Below, in pieces: positions 1-8,307 of a DNA stretch of 64,000 nucleotides. The translations under genes and the position numbers were made by a program. The first letter of the stretch is position 1. The number at the start of each line of letters is the position of its first letter. The DNA is taken from positions 1,414,113 through 1,478,112 of the forward strand of contig NZ_CM001024.1 of assembly GCF_000160775.2 (NCBI RefSeq), given 5' to 3'. Origin of the DNA: Aeromicrobium marinum DSM 15272. Its GTDB lineage: Bacteria; Actinomycetota; Actinomycetes; Propionibacteriales; Nocardioidaceae. The notes under the pieces were generated by a model. That model was given only the letters and a program-made list of their open reading frames with translations. It did not search any database and had not been told where the DNA came from.

Positions 1-27
1 CGCTCAGGATGCACGACGACCAGTGGT

Positions 28-33
28 TAGGAT
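28..33 (+). promoter_or_regulatory. -10 box of a leaderless promoter
   Basis: TAGGAT followed by six bases and then the ATG at 40. This spacing puts the transcription start on the start codon. The same layout recurs at many genes in this window. Confidence 0.45.
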
Positions 34-39
34 CACATC

Positions 40-276
40 ATGGCGAGGCTGCGGAGCATGCAACACGTGTCGGCCGACCGGATTTCTCTTCACCAGGAGA
101 CGGACTGCGGGTGGCGCAGCTTCCAGGCCGACGGCGAGCGGATCCTGCAGCTGGACACCTACGGCTCGGACGGCCGTGCCATCTCCGGCAAGGTGAGTCA
201 GTCGGTCCAGCTCGACCAGGCACATGCCCAGCAGCTGGTCGACATCATTCGACAGACCTTCCCTGGGGTGAAGTAG
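40..276 (+). CDS. Small conserved protein of unknown function
   Basis: A 78-residue soluble protein with no signal peptide or membrane segment. It is rich in Ser, Gln and Asp and reads as a compact beta-strand/helix fold (MARLRSMQHVSADRISLHQE at the N-terminus). The ATG follows a -10-like TAGGAT by six bases and has no clear ribosome site, so the message is probably leaderless. It ends two bases before the GTPase ATG at 279, so the two may be cotranscribed. I do not recognise a function. Similar short proteins occur in other actinobacteria, so it may be a core gene at the island edge rather than island cargo. Confidence 0.75.
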   Translation: MARLRSMQHVSADRISLHQETDCGWRSFQADGERILQLDTYGSDGRAISGKVSQSVQLDQAHAQQLVDIIRQTFPGVK

Positions 277-278
277 GT

Positions 279-938
279 ATGCCGTTCCCTTTGATCTTGC
301 TTGCCCCGCCCGTGGTCACCATCGGTGTGGCCGTCGCAAAGTTGCTGTACGACGAGAACGAGAAGAACAAGAAGAGGAACGCGAGCAAGAACAGCGGCAA
401 GAAGAAGCCCGCTCAGCAGAAGACCGTGGCCATTCTCGGTCCGCGTGGGTCAGGCAAGTCGTCGCTGGTGCAGCTGCTCGTCAACGGCCGGGTCCCCGAT
501 GTCGTCCGCCCCACAAACTTTCTCGAGACGGAGCACTCAACGACTCGACTGGGCAAGCACGAAGTGGCTCTCACCATCCACGACGTGTCAGGGGACCCTA
601 GTTCCAGGAAGCAGTGGAAGTCGGCTGCCAAGGCCGCCAACCTCGTCGTGTTCGCCATTTCGGCCGAGGCCGTGCTCACCGACGACGGGTACGAGACGGC
701 CAGATCCGCAGCAAACTTCTACGGCGGATTGGACTTCAAGCGGCGCACTGTCCTGGTCGTGAGCCACGCGGACATGGCCGAGCCGCAGACCTCTGAGACA
801 TACGAGCACCTGCTCAACCACGTGCGGGTGAAGACGCTCTTCAAGCTGGTCGGAGCAAAGGACCTCGTAGCAGCAAACTTGTTGAAGCACGCCGACCAGT
901 CGAGAGCGATCATCACCATCCGTACAGCTCTCAAATGA
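279..938 (+). CDS. Membrane-anchored small GTPase-like protein
   Basis: A 219-residue protein. Residues 3-24 form a hydrophobic N-terminal anchor, followed by a Lys/Asn-rich linker (25-48) and a P-loop domain. GPRGSGKS at 54-61 is the Walker A/G1 motif, a Thr-rich switch I lies near 88, DVSGD at 102-106 fits G3 (DxxG), SHAD at 162-165 occupies the G4 place (normally NKxD) and GAKD near 192 could be G5. The layout resembles Arf/SRP-receptor-beta-like TRAFAC GTPases, but the atypical G4 makes GTP specificity uncertain. Its stop overlaps the next start by 4 bp (ATGA), so it is the first gene of a three-gene unit. A role in defence is inferred only from location beside a restriction system. Confidence 0.7.
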   Translation: MPFPLILLAPPVVTIGVAVAKLLYDENEKNKKRNASKNSGKKKPAQQKTVAILGPRGSGKSSLVQLLVNGRVPDVVRPTNFLETEHSTTRLGKHEVALTIHDVSGDPSSRKQWKSAAKAANLVVFAISAEAVLTDDGYETARSAANFYGGLDFKRRTVLVVSHADMAEPQTSETYEHLLNHVRVKTLFKLVGAKDLVAANLLKHADQSRAIITIRTALK

Positions 939-1390
939 GCGCCCAGAAGCCGGCGTACATCTTGTCGTTGCAGCCTGCTGACCCCCGCGCCGACACCATC
1001 GTGGTCCTCGACGGGCGGCTGGTCTCTGCAAGTGAACGCGGTGCACGCCGGGTGGCAGAGGACTTCCTGTTCGAGGCCTCCTCCACCAGCACGCACCGCG
1101 CAGACTTCCGCGTCGCTGAGGTGCCTGTGGTGGAGACCGTCCCCTCCGCCCGACCCACTGACCTTCGGATCGCCCTGGTTGCTCGGACAGATGTCCCCAT
1201 CTCTGTGCTCACGACGGCTCTCGAGGTGATCTGCGACGCCTCCCACGTGCGGGTCGCCGCCGCCGATGTCGAGGGACTGCTCACGGCCCCCGTCCCGCGG
1301 TACAACTCCATCACCAGGCAGGTGACGCCGTCGCGGGGCGGAGTAGTTCAGCGGATTGTCGACTGGCTCAAGTTCCAGCTACGGAGATGA
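935..1390 (+). CDS. Unknown protein of the GTPase operon
   Basis: A 151-residue protein translationally coupled to the GTPase gene (ATGA overlap at 935-938). It has no signal peptide. The sequence alternates beta-strand-like stretches (YILSLQP, IVVLDGRLV, LRIALVAR) and ends in an amphipathic basic helix (VVQRIVDWLKFQLRR) that could lie on a membrane or on a partner. No family recognised. Tight coupling suggests it works with the GTPase, for example as effector or regulator; that is inference. Confidence 0.65.
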   Translation: MSAQKPAYILSLQPADPRADTIVVLDGRLVSASERGARRVAEDFLFEASSTSTHRADFRVAEVPVVETVPSARPTDLRIALVARTDVPISVLTTALEVICDASHVRVAAADVEGLLTAPVPRYNSITRQVTPSRGGVVQRIVDWLKFQLRR

Positions 1391-1397
1391 GAGAACC

Positions 1398-2165
1398 TTG
1401 ACCACACTTCCGGACCGTCCTGAGGAACGGCGCATCATCATTGTTCGTAGTCCTCAGGACTACGAACAGGTCGACTTTGAGGAAACCTCCGAGGTCACCA
1501 GGAACGGCGATGTCGCTTTCGTCTCGAGCCAGCCCGAACGTAGTGCCGGGCAGCTCGTCCTTGACCTGCAACGACGAGGGTTGCTGGAGGCCGGGGCTGT
1601 CCTCGTCCAGAACCCATTCAATCCGCTTTCCTACTTCAGGATCGACGACGCCGAGGACCAGATCGGCATCAGGAAGTCGCACCTCATCGTCCAGCTCTGC
1701 CAAGTTCTCGGTGCCTCCAAGGTCTCGGTGATCTCGGCCCGCGACGAGAAGCACAACCTCGAGATGCGGGTCGAAGCTGGTCTCGTCGTCCCGCGGGGCA
1801 GTTTGAAGGGCGAGGGGAACCGGAAGCGGCTCGAATCGTTCGTGGCGTCCGCCAGCATCATCGATGAGCTCACGGGTAGCGCGGCACCAGACATTGAGAC
1901 GGCCCGGGATCTCCTGGAACGTGCGGGACTCGACGACGACATCGCCCTGCATCAGCTGGTAGTCGCGCGCGCGCACCCCACGAACACGCTCAGGAAAAGG
2001 ACCGTCAAGGTGAACATGACGCAGGAGGCCAGCCGCACCATCGATGCCGTGATCGAGGCACGACACCTTCTGGCCAAAGCAGGCGGAAAGTTCCGCTCCT
2101 CCGAGGTGCGCCGGACTAGCGTCACCTTCACATACGAGATCGAGTTCGGCGCTGACGTTTCTTGA
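1398..2165 (+). CDS. Unknown protein of the GTPase operon
   Basis: About 255 residues from a TTG at 1398, which has GGAG 11 bases upstream; an ATG at 1356 in the same frame would overlap the previous gene by 35 bases and adds a low-complexity Ser-rich start, so I prefer TTG. The protein is soluble, with an alpha/beta first half (RRIIIVRSPQDY, GAVLVQNPFNPLSYFRI), a helical middle and a beta-rich end (VTFTYEIEFG). No motif recognised. It closes the apparent three-gene unit headed by the GTPase and precedes the restriction gene by 16 bases. Confidence 0.65.
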   Translation: MTTLPDRPEERRIIIVRSPQDYEQVDFEETSEVTRNGDVAFVSSQPERSAGQLVLDLQRRGLLEAGAVLVQNPFNPLSYFRIDDAEDQIGIRKSHLIVQLCQVLGASKVSVISARDEKHNLEMRVEAGLVVPRGSLKGEGNRKRLESFVASASIIDELTGSAAPDIETARDLLERAGLDDDIALHQLVVARAHPTNTLRKRTVKVNMTQEASRTIDAVIEARHLLAKAGGKFRSSEVRRTSVTFTYEIEFGADVS

Positions 2166-2181
2166 GTAGCCACGGTGTGAT

Positions 2182-3525
2182 GTGCTCCGGATCGTGAGTG
2201 TCAACGACTTCGTCCCGGCTGACAGCAAGTTGGAGGCGGTGACTCGTCTCAGCGCGTTGGTCGGTGCGCCTCCAGAGGGCCTGGGTCCGGGCAGCAAGGA
2301 ACGGAAGACCTTGCTGGTCAACCTGGCCGCAGCGCTGGGTCTGACGGTCGACACCGACGCAGACAAGCCCGAGCTCGCGCGACAGATCTCGACCCTTCTC
2401 GGCATGGCATGGACACCTGACTGCTGGTCTGCCGGCCACACCATCACGCTGGTCGGGCTGAACAGGCTGCTCAGCGGCACGCACCGAGAGGTGAAGCGGC
2501 GCGAGACGCTCTCGCAAGGGAGCTCCTCACGGCATCCGGTCCCTGCCCGGAGCAAGCTCGAGGCTGTCACCCGCATCAGCTCGCTGACCGACGGTCCCCC
2601 GCAGACCCTCGGTCCGGGCAGCAAGGAGAGGAAGTCCGTCCTCACCGACCTGGCCGACGGCCTGGGTGCGCCCGTTGACGTCACCCTCGACAAGCCCCGT
2701 CTGGCGGAGGCTCTCGTCAATCACCTCGGAGGGTCATGGGACGACTCGTGCTGGTCGACCGGCAGCACCATCACGCTCGAGGGTCTCAACCGTGTCCTGA
2801 TCGGAGCCGAACGCAGGCTCAAGGCTGATTCTCCCGTCGTCGGTGGGATGTTCTCCTCCCCCGCCAAGGAGGCGCAGGCACTTCTTGCTGTGGTGGCTGA
2901 CGCCGTACCTGTGCGAATGGACGGACGCAGGAGCGTCGAGGAGATGCATGCGGCGGAATCGAGGCACTGGGCCCAGGACGAGTGGCGAGGCTTCTACTTC
3001 GAGCACATCGCTCTCCCTGCCCTTGTCAATGGCTTTGGCGGCGGCCCCACCACCGTGGAAAACACGGTCTTCGACTACAGCCTCGGTGAGATCTGGGACC
3101 TGAAGTGCCACGGCGACGACTCACCAGCGGCCATCCTCAACGCCTGTGAGGCGATCGACACCTGTCTGAAGACCAGAGGGTTCGGTCTGCTCGTGCTCGA
3201 AGGGACCACCGTCCTGGATGACGGTGAGTTCCGAGAGTGGCAGCGAGAATTTCGGGTTGCCAACGGTAGACCTCCGAAGCCGCGATCACGTCCTGCGGCG
3301 TACGAACGACGCTCAAAGGTCGCCTTCGTCCCCGCCCGGTTGGACGCCTTCTTCTTCGAGGACGGCCGATCGTTCGAGCTCGCGAAGGAGGAAGGGCTGG
3401 TGACCGTCATGTCGCAGGGGCGCCAGACAGACGGATCGCCGCGCAGGCCCAAGTACGTGCTCCAGACGGCAAAGGCCGAGGGCACCCGGTTCCACGTCGC
3501 ACACCTGCCACTGCCGGTCAGATGA
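2182..3525 (+). CDS. Putative type II restriction endonuclease with duplicated N-terminal domain
   Basis: A 447-residue protein read from GTG at 2182 (GTG at 2194 is an alternative). Residues 15-105 and 124-215 are two clear copies of one domain: both begin SKLEAVTR, share LGPGSKERK, and contain a CWS-G-TITL-GLNR stretch. The C-terminal part (about 240-447) has E274 in FYFEHIALPAL, then FDYSLGEIWDLKCH with D306-x-K308, a plausible PD-(D/E)XK nuclease core. The gene overlaps vsr by 4 bp and faces a C5-cytosine methyltransferase, which strongly suggests the restriction subunit. The repeated domain is probably for DNA recognition (inference). The cleavage site cannot be read from sequence. Confidence 0.65.
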   Translation: MLRIVSVNDFVPADSKLEAVTRLSALVGAPPEGLGPGSKERKTLLVNLAAALGLTVDTDADKPELARQISTLLGMAWTPDCWSAGHTITLVGLNRLLSGTHREVKRRETLSQGSSSRHPVPARSKLEAVTRISSLTDGPPQTLGPGSKERKSVLTDLADGLGAPVDVTLDKPRLAEALVNHLGGSWDDSCWSTGSTITLEGLNRVLIGAERRLKADSPVVGGMFSSPAKEAQALLAVVADAVPVRMDGRRSVEEMHAAESRHWAQDEWRGFYFEHIALPALVNGFGGGPTTVENTVFDYSLGEIWDLKCHGDDSPAAILNACEAIDTCLKTRGFGLLVLEGTTVLDDGEFREWQREFRVANGRPPKPRSRPAAYERRSKVAFVPARLDAFFFEDGRSFELAKEEGLVTVMSQGRQTDGSPRRPKYVLQTAKAEGTRFHVAHLPLPVR

Positions 3526-3950
3526 GCGGTGAGGAACCCGGTCGGGTCTCCCCGGGTGGAAAGTTCTCCCGACGGATGTCGAAGCTCGCGCGGGCAGACA
3601 CGGCGCCCGAACTCGCGCTACGTCGAGAGCTGCACCGTCGCGAACTTCGCTACCGGGTGCAGAAACATGTGCCCGGCAACCGGCGCCGTCGCATCGACGT
3701 CGCATTCACCAGAGCCAGAGTGGCTGTGTTCGTGGACGGCTGTTTCTGGCACGGCTGTCCGGAACACCACACCCAGCCCATCACCAATCGCGAATGGTGG
3801 GAGTGGAAGGTCCAGCGGAATCGCGACCGCGACGCCAACACCAACGAGCTACTCACACGACACGGGTGGACTGTGATCCGGGTCTGGGAGCACGAGGACC
3901 CGGCGGAGGCTGCGGACCGGATCGAACTACTCGTCCGGCGGCCTGACTAG
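3522..3950 (+). CDS. vsr: Very short patch repair endonuclease
   Basis: A 142-residue Vsr family nickase that repairs T:G mismatches arising when 5-methylcytosine deaminates. Catalytic Asp59 lies in RRRIDVAF; the family signature FVDGCFWHGCPEH follows at 70-82, and HGWTVIRVWEHE closes the fold. The ATG overlaps the stop of the putative restriction gene (ATGA). It sits tail to tail with the cytosine methyltransferase, the classic partner that creates the lesions it repairs. Length and motifs are normal, so the gene looks intact. Confidence 0.95.
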   Translation: MSGEEPGRVSPGGKFSRRMSKLARADTAPELALRRELHRRELRYRVQKHVPGNRRRRIDVAFTRARVAVFVDGCFWHGCPEHHTQPITNREWWEWKVQRNRDRDANTNELLTRHGWTVIRVWEHEDPAEAADRIELLVRRPD

Positions 3951-5233
3951 TCGGTGTTTTTCGAAGCAGCCTCGAGCACACTGGCCCATTGATCGCCCGA
4001 GCGCTCCATCTGAGCACGCGCGACGTGGGACACGACGCCAACGTTGACGCCGTTGCCAAGTTGCTTGTAGGTGAGTGCATCCGGCTGACCAGGGAAATCG
4101 AACCAGTCCGGCAGCCCTTGCAGACGGGCCGCCTCGCGAGGAGTGATGCGGCGAAGAGGCTTGCCGAGGATCGTCGTCTGGGTGATGGCGACCAGGGCAG
4201 GTACGTAGGTCGGCCGCTTGACGCGGATGCCGGACGGGCGGAAGTGCATGATGCAGTCCTCTAGGGAAGCAGAATCCTGCGCCTGCCACTCGAACTTCCG
4301 GCGCGACGCAGGAAGGTCTGCCAGGTCGTCAAACTCTTCCAACCAGGGGTCGAGGATGGCTGAGTGCTCCGTGTAGAACTCGGCGTTCTTGCGGAGGAAG
4401 TTCTTCTTCCATGCAGGAAGTTCCGGTGAGATCACCAGATCGTCGGAATGGATGAAGGCATCTACCCACACCGGGAACCCCGGGAGCTTCTCCACGCCGG
4501 CAGCACGAAGCCGCAGTACGAACTCGGACCAGACGTGGACCCAGTGCTGCTCGGTGGCCGTCAGGTCGTAGTTGGCGCGATCGGCGATCTCGCTCTCGTC
4601 CTGGAGGATGTCCGACAGCTTCCAGTCCTGCGGGTTCCAGCCCTCGATCGGTCGGTTCACCACCACTGGCTCGATCTCGTCCTGAGCACGATCATCGCCG
4701 ACGTAGGTGCCGACGATGAAGACGCGTTCACGGATCTGCGGACTGCCACCCATCCACGGCGGGAGCAGATGCGGGGAGAAGACGGCCGGGGTCGAACTGA
4801 CTTGGTAGCCGAGATCCCTCAGCGAGCTGATGATGACGTCCCACTCGTGGGTGTGGCGGGGCCCAGCAATATTGCGGACGTTCTCGAGCAGCACGATCGA
4901 CGGACGGTGCTCCTCCAGGATCCGCAGGATGTTCCAGAAGAGAGTGCCGCGCGCCTCGTCCATGCCTCGCTGGAAGCCAGACTTGGAGAACGGCTGACAC
5001 GGGAACCCCGCAGCCAGGACGTCGTGCGGCGGAACCTTCACGACCGGATCGGTCTCCGGCACGATGTCGCCAGCCACCGGCATGTTCCAGTTGTGCTGAT
5101 AGATCTTCGCGGCTGCCTCATCGATCTCAGACGCGTAGACGCACTCTCCGCCCAGCTCGGAGAGGGCGGCGTGGAACCCGCCGATCCCGGCGAACAAGTC
5201 GATGAAGGTGAATCTCGGAGTGCTCGAGCTCAT
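3947..5233 (-). CDS. dcm: DNA (cytosine-5-)-methyltransferase
   Basis: A 428-residue C5-methyltransferase, modification partner of the restriction system. Motif I DLFAGIGG (12-19) binds AdoMet; motif IV FPCQPFS (77-83) carries the catalytic Cys79; motif VI ENV is at 117-119; motif VIII reads QIRERVF; motif IX is RITPREAARLQGLPD and motif X GNGVNVGVV. The long segment between VIII and IX is the target recognition region, so specificity is not inferable. The stop shares bases 3947-3950 (CTAG) with the convergent vsr stop. A -10-like TAGGCT lies six bases upstream of the ATG. Confidence 0.95.
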   Translation of the reverse strand: MSSSTPRFTFIDLFAGIGGFHAALSELGGECVYASEIDEAAAKIYQHNWNMPVAGDIVPETDPVVKVPPHDVLAAGFPCQPFSKSGFQRGMDEARGTLFWNILRILEEHRPSIVLLENVRNIAGPRHTHEWDVIISSLRDLGYQVSSTPAVFSPHLLPPWMGGSPQIRERVFIVGTYVGDDRAQDEIEPVVVNRPIEGWNPQDWKLSDILQDESEIADRANYDLTATEQHWVHVWSEFVLRLRAAGVEKLPGFPVWVDAFIHSDDLVISPELPAWKKNFLRKNAEFYTEHSAILDPWLEEFDDLADLPASRRKFEWQAQDSASLEDCIMHFRPSGIRVKRPTYVPALVAITQTTILGKPLRRITPREAARLQGLPDWFDFPGQPDALTYKQLGNGVNVGVVSHVARAQMERSGDQWASVLEAASKNTD

Positions 5234-5239
5234 GTTCGA

Positions 5240-5245
5240 AGCCTA
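5240..5245 (-). promoter_or_regulatory. -10 box of the methyltransferase promoter (leaderless)
   Basis: On the minus strand TAGGCT is followed by six bases and the ATG at 5233. No ribosome site precedes the ATG, which fits a leaderless message. Confidence 0.5.
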
Positions 5246-5278
5246 TTCGCGCGGTCGGACATCGGACGGGATTGAACG

Positions 5279-5318
5279 CGTGTCGGCGGACGGTCCGGGA
5301 GGACCGTCCGCCGACACG
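5279..5318. terminator. Perfect 18-bp stem-loop between dcm and nrdJ
   Basis: An 18-bp perfect inverted repeat (5279-5296 with 5301-5318) with a 4-base loop GGGA lies 7 bases after the nrdJ stop. It is a strong terminator for nrdJ and shields the restriction genes from read-through. There is no clear U-tract, as is common in actinobacteria. Confidence 0.75.
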
Positions 5319-5324
5319 GCTCGC

Positions 5325-8237
5325 TCAGCTGCAGCCGCTGGTGCTGCCGCAGCCCTCGCACACGTGGCAGGAGCCGGCGGGGCGCATCTTGGTGCCGCAG
5401 GTCATGCACAGCGGGGAGTCGACGGCGGCGCCGGTGATGGCCTCCATCAGCTCGGCGCTGGTGTGGGCGGTGGCGGGGGCGGGCTTGGCGCCTGCGTCGC
5501 CTCGGACTTCGTCCTCACGGTCGCTTCGCTCCCTGGCGACCGCGGAGTCGTCGCCTCGGGCTTCGCCCTCACGGTCGCTGCGCTCCCTGGCGACCACATC
5601 GTCGGAGATGAGCTCGGCTGCCGTGGTGCCGTCGGAGATCGTCGGCTGGTGGCTGCCCGTGTCGAGGTAGCGCTGACGCTCCTCGGCCGAGTGGATGCCG
5701 AGCGCCGAACGGGCCTCGAAGTCCAGGTAGTCCAGGGCCAGGCGACGGAACGTGTAGTCCATGATCGACTGGCTCATGCGGACGTCCGGGTCGTCGGTCA
5801 GACCGGCCGGCTCGAACTTCATGTTGGTGAACTTCTGCACGAAGGTCTCGAGCGGCACGCCGTACTGCAACGAGATGCTGATCGCGATGCTGAAGGCGTC
5901 CATCATGCCGGCGAGGGTCGAGCCCTGCTTGCCCAGCTTGAGGAAGATCTCGCCGAGCGAACCGTCCTCGAGCGCGCCCGAGGTCATGTAGCCCTTGGCG
6001 CCGCCCACGGCGAACGATGTGGTGATGGCCTGGCGCGAGCGCGGCATCTTGCGGCGGATCGGCTTCTCGACGATGACTTCCTTGACCTCGACCTTGGTGT
6101 CACCCGAGGACTTGGCCTCCTTGCCGTCGCTGAGCGGCTGACCGACCTTGCAGTTGTCGCGGTACACCGCGAGCGCCTTGAGGCCGAGCTTCCAGCCCTG
6201 GAAGTAGACGTCCTTGATCTCCTCGACCGAGGCGGACTCCGGCAGGTTGACCGTCTTGCTGATCGCGCCGGACAGGAACGGCTGGCACGCGGCCATCATG
6301 TGCACGTGGCCCATCGGCTTGATGGAGCGCTGGCCCATCGCGGTGTCGAAGACCTCGTAGTGCTCGGTCTTCAGGCCCGGCGCGTCGACCACGTGACCGT
6401 TCTCGGCGATGTACTCGACGATCGCCTCGATGGTCTCGCCGGCGTAGCCGAGCTTCTTCAGGGCCGCGGGGATCGTCTGGTTGACGATCTGCATCGAGCC
6501 GCCACCGACGAGCTTCTTGAACTTGACCAGGCTGAAGTCCGGCTCGATGCCCGTGGTGTCGCAGTCCATCATGAAGCCGATGGTGCCCGTGGGCGCCAGC
6601 ACCGACGCCTGGCTGTTGCGCCAGCCGTTCTTCTCGCCGATCTTGAGGTTGTCGGCCCACTGCTTGGCGGCCTCACGGTGCACCGCGATGTCCATCGAGT
6701 GCAGCGTGCGGATCTCGTCGTTGGCGGCCTGGTGCTTGCGCATGACCCGCTCGTGCGCCGACGCGTTCTGCGCGAAGCCGTCGTACGGGCCGACCACACC
6801 GGCCAGCTCGGCCGAACGGCGGAAAGACGTGCCGGTCATCAGCGAGGTGATGGCGCCGGCCAGCGCGCGGCCACCGTCGGAGTCGTACGCCAGGCCCGAC
6901 GCCATGAGCAGCGCGCCGAGGTTGGCGAAGCCGATGCCCAGCTGGCGGTAGGCGCGCGTGGTGTCGCCGATCGCCTCGGTCGGGAAGTCGGCGAAGCAGA
7001 TGCTGATGTCCATCGCGGTGATGATGAACTCGACGGCCTTGACGAAGGTCTCGGTGTCGAACGAGCCGTCGTCCTTGAGGAACTTCAGCAGGTTCAGGCT
7101 GGCCAGGTTGCAGCTGGAGTTGTCCAGGTGCATGTACTCGCTGCACGGGTTGGACGCGGTGATGCGGCCGGCCTCGGGCGAGGTGTGCCAGTCGTTGATC
7201 GTGCCGTCGTACTGGATGCCCGGGTCGGCGCACGCCCACGCGGCCTCGGCGATGTCGTTCCACAGGCTGCGGGCGTCGACGGTCTCGATGACCTCACCGG
7301 TCATCCGGCCGCGCAGGCCGAACTCGGTGCCGTCCTCGACCGCGCGCATGAACTCGTCGTTGACGCGGATCGAGTTGTTGGCGTTCTGGTACTGCACGCT
7401 GGTGATGTCGGCGCCGCCGAGATCCATGTCGTAGCCGGCGTCGCGCAGGACGCGGATCTTGTCCTCCTCGCGCGCCTTGGTGGCCACGAACTCGGCGATG
7501 TCGGGGTGGTCGACGTCGAGCACGACCATCTTGGCCGCGCGACGCGTGGCGCCGCCGGACTTGATGGTGCCCGCCGACGCGTCCGCACCGCGCATGAACG
7601 AGACCGGACCGGACGCCGTGCCGCCGGAGGAGCGGAGCAGCTCCTTGGACGAACGGATGCGCGACAGGTTGAGGCCCGCACCGGAGCCACCCTTGAAGAT
7701 CAGACCCTCCTCGCGGTACCAGTTGAGGATCGAGTCCATCGAGTCGTCGACCGCGAGGATGAAGCACGCCGACACCTGCTGCGGGCTGGACGTGCCCACG
7801 TTGAACCACACCGGGCTGTTGAAGCTGAACACCTGGTGCAGCAGCATGTGGGTCAGCTCGTGCTCGAACACCTCGGCGTCGGCCTCGGTGGTGAAGTAGC
7901 CGTGGTCGCGGCCGGCCTGGGTGTAGGTGAGCACGACCCGGTCGAGCAGCTGGCGCAGGCTCTGCTCACGCTCGGGGGTGCCGACGGCGCCGCGGAAGTA
8001 CTTGGTGGTGACGATCGTGGAGGCGTTGACGCTCCAGAAGTCGGGGAACTCCACGCCACGCTGCTCGAAGACGTGCTCGCCGGTCTTCCAGTTGGTCTGC
8101 ACGACGTCGCGGCGCTCCCACGTGACGGCGTCGTACGGGTGCACGCCCTCGGTGGTGTAGACGCGCTGCAGGGACAGACCCTTGCGTGCGCCTGCCTTGC
8201 GGGAGGACCCGGTGGGTCCGTTGACCGTTTCCGTCAT
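5325..8237 (-). CDS. nrdJ: Adenosylcobalamin-dependent ribonucleotide reductase (class II)
   Basis: A 970-residue class II reductase that makes deoxyribonucleotides without oxygen. Recognisable parts include FNSPVWFNVG, the substrate-site stretch NPCSEYMHLDNSSCNLASLN with a redox Cys, and APTGTIGFMMDCDTTGIEPDF. The C-terminus SPLCMTCGTKMRPAGSCHVC is the Cys-rich thiol/zinc tail. AGGAG precedes the ATG. Residues about 881-914, in the linker before that tail, hold two copies of VARERSDRE(G/D)E-RGD, encoded by a DNA repeat also found between genes at 12259-12555. It follows nrdR by 70 bases, so the two probably form one operon under NrdR. Confidence 0.95.
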   Translation of the reverse strand: MTETVNGPTGSSRKAGARKGLSLQRVYTTEGVHPYDAVTWERRDVVQTNWKTGEHVFEQRGVEFPDFWSVNASTIVTTKYFRGAVGTPEREQSLRQLLDRVVLTYTQAGRDHGYFTTEADAEVFEHELTHMLLHQVFSFNSPVWFNVGTSSPQQVSACFILAVDDSMDSILNWYREEGLIFKGGSGAGLNLSRIRSSKELLRSSGGTASGPVSFMRGADASAGTIKSGGATRRAAKMVVLDVDHPDIAEFVATKAREEDKIRVLRDAGYDMDLGGADITSVQYQNANNSIRVNDEFMRAVEDGTEFGLRGRMTGEVIETVDARSLWNDIAEAAWACADPGIQYDGTINDWHTSPEAGRITASNPCSEYMHLDNSSCNLASLNLLKFLKDDGSFDTETFVKAVEFIITAMDISICFADFPTEAIGDTTRAYRQLGIGFANLGALLMASGLAYDSDGGRALAGAITSLMTGTSFRRSAELAGVVGPYDGFAQNASAHERVMRKHQAANDEIRTLHSMDIAVHREAAKQWADNLKIGEKNGWRNSQASVLAPTGTIGFMMDCDTTGIEPDFSLVKFKKLVGGGSMQIVNQTIPAALKKLGYAGETIEAIVEYIAENGHVVDAPGLKTEHYEVFDTAMGQRSIKPMGHVHMMAACQPFLSGAISKTVNLPESASVEEIKDVYFQGWKLGLKALAVYRDNCKVGQPLSDGKEAKSSGDTKVEVKEVIVEKPIRRKMPRSRQAITTSFAVGGAKGYMTSGALEDGSLGEIFLKLGKQGSTLAGMMDAFSIAISISLQYGVPLETFVQKFTNMKFEPAGLTDDPDVRMSQSIMDYTFRRLALDYLDFEARSALGIHSAEERQRYLDTGSHQPTISDGTTAAELISDDVVARERSDREGEARGDDSAVARERSDREDEVRGDAGAKPAPATAHTSAELMEAITGAAVDSPLCMTCGTKMRPAGSCHVCEGCGSTSGCS
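5496..5595 (-). repeat. Two in-frame copies of palindromic element Q inside nrdJ
   Basis: Copies at 5496-5541 and 5550-5595 (46 bp each, 54-bp period, thus 18 codons) begin GTCGCC and end GGCGACC. They match the intergenic Q elements at 12259, 12384 and 12509, apart from a deletion of about 7 bp. Translated on the nrdJ strand they give VARERSDREGEARGD and VARERSDREDEVRGD. Confidence 0.85.
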
Positions 8238-8307
8238 GGAACTGCTCCTGTGTGATGTGGCGTGCGGTGGTGGCGGTGCTGTGTGCGTTCTGGGTGGTGC
8301 GGGGTGT

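Noticed and set aside
5202-8255. A 1017-codon open frame on the plus strand opposite nrdJ
   Set aside because: It is the GC-rich shadow of nrdJ: Val/Asp/Leu-rich with no domain, while nrdJ has all family motifs.
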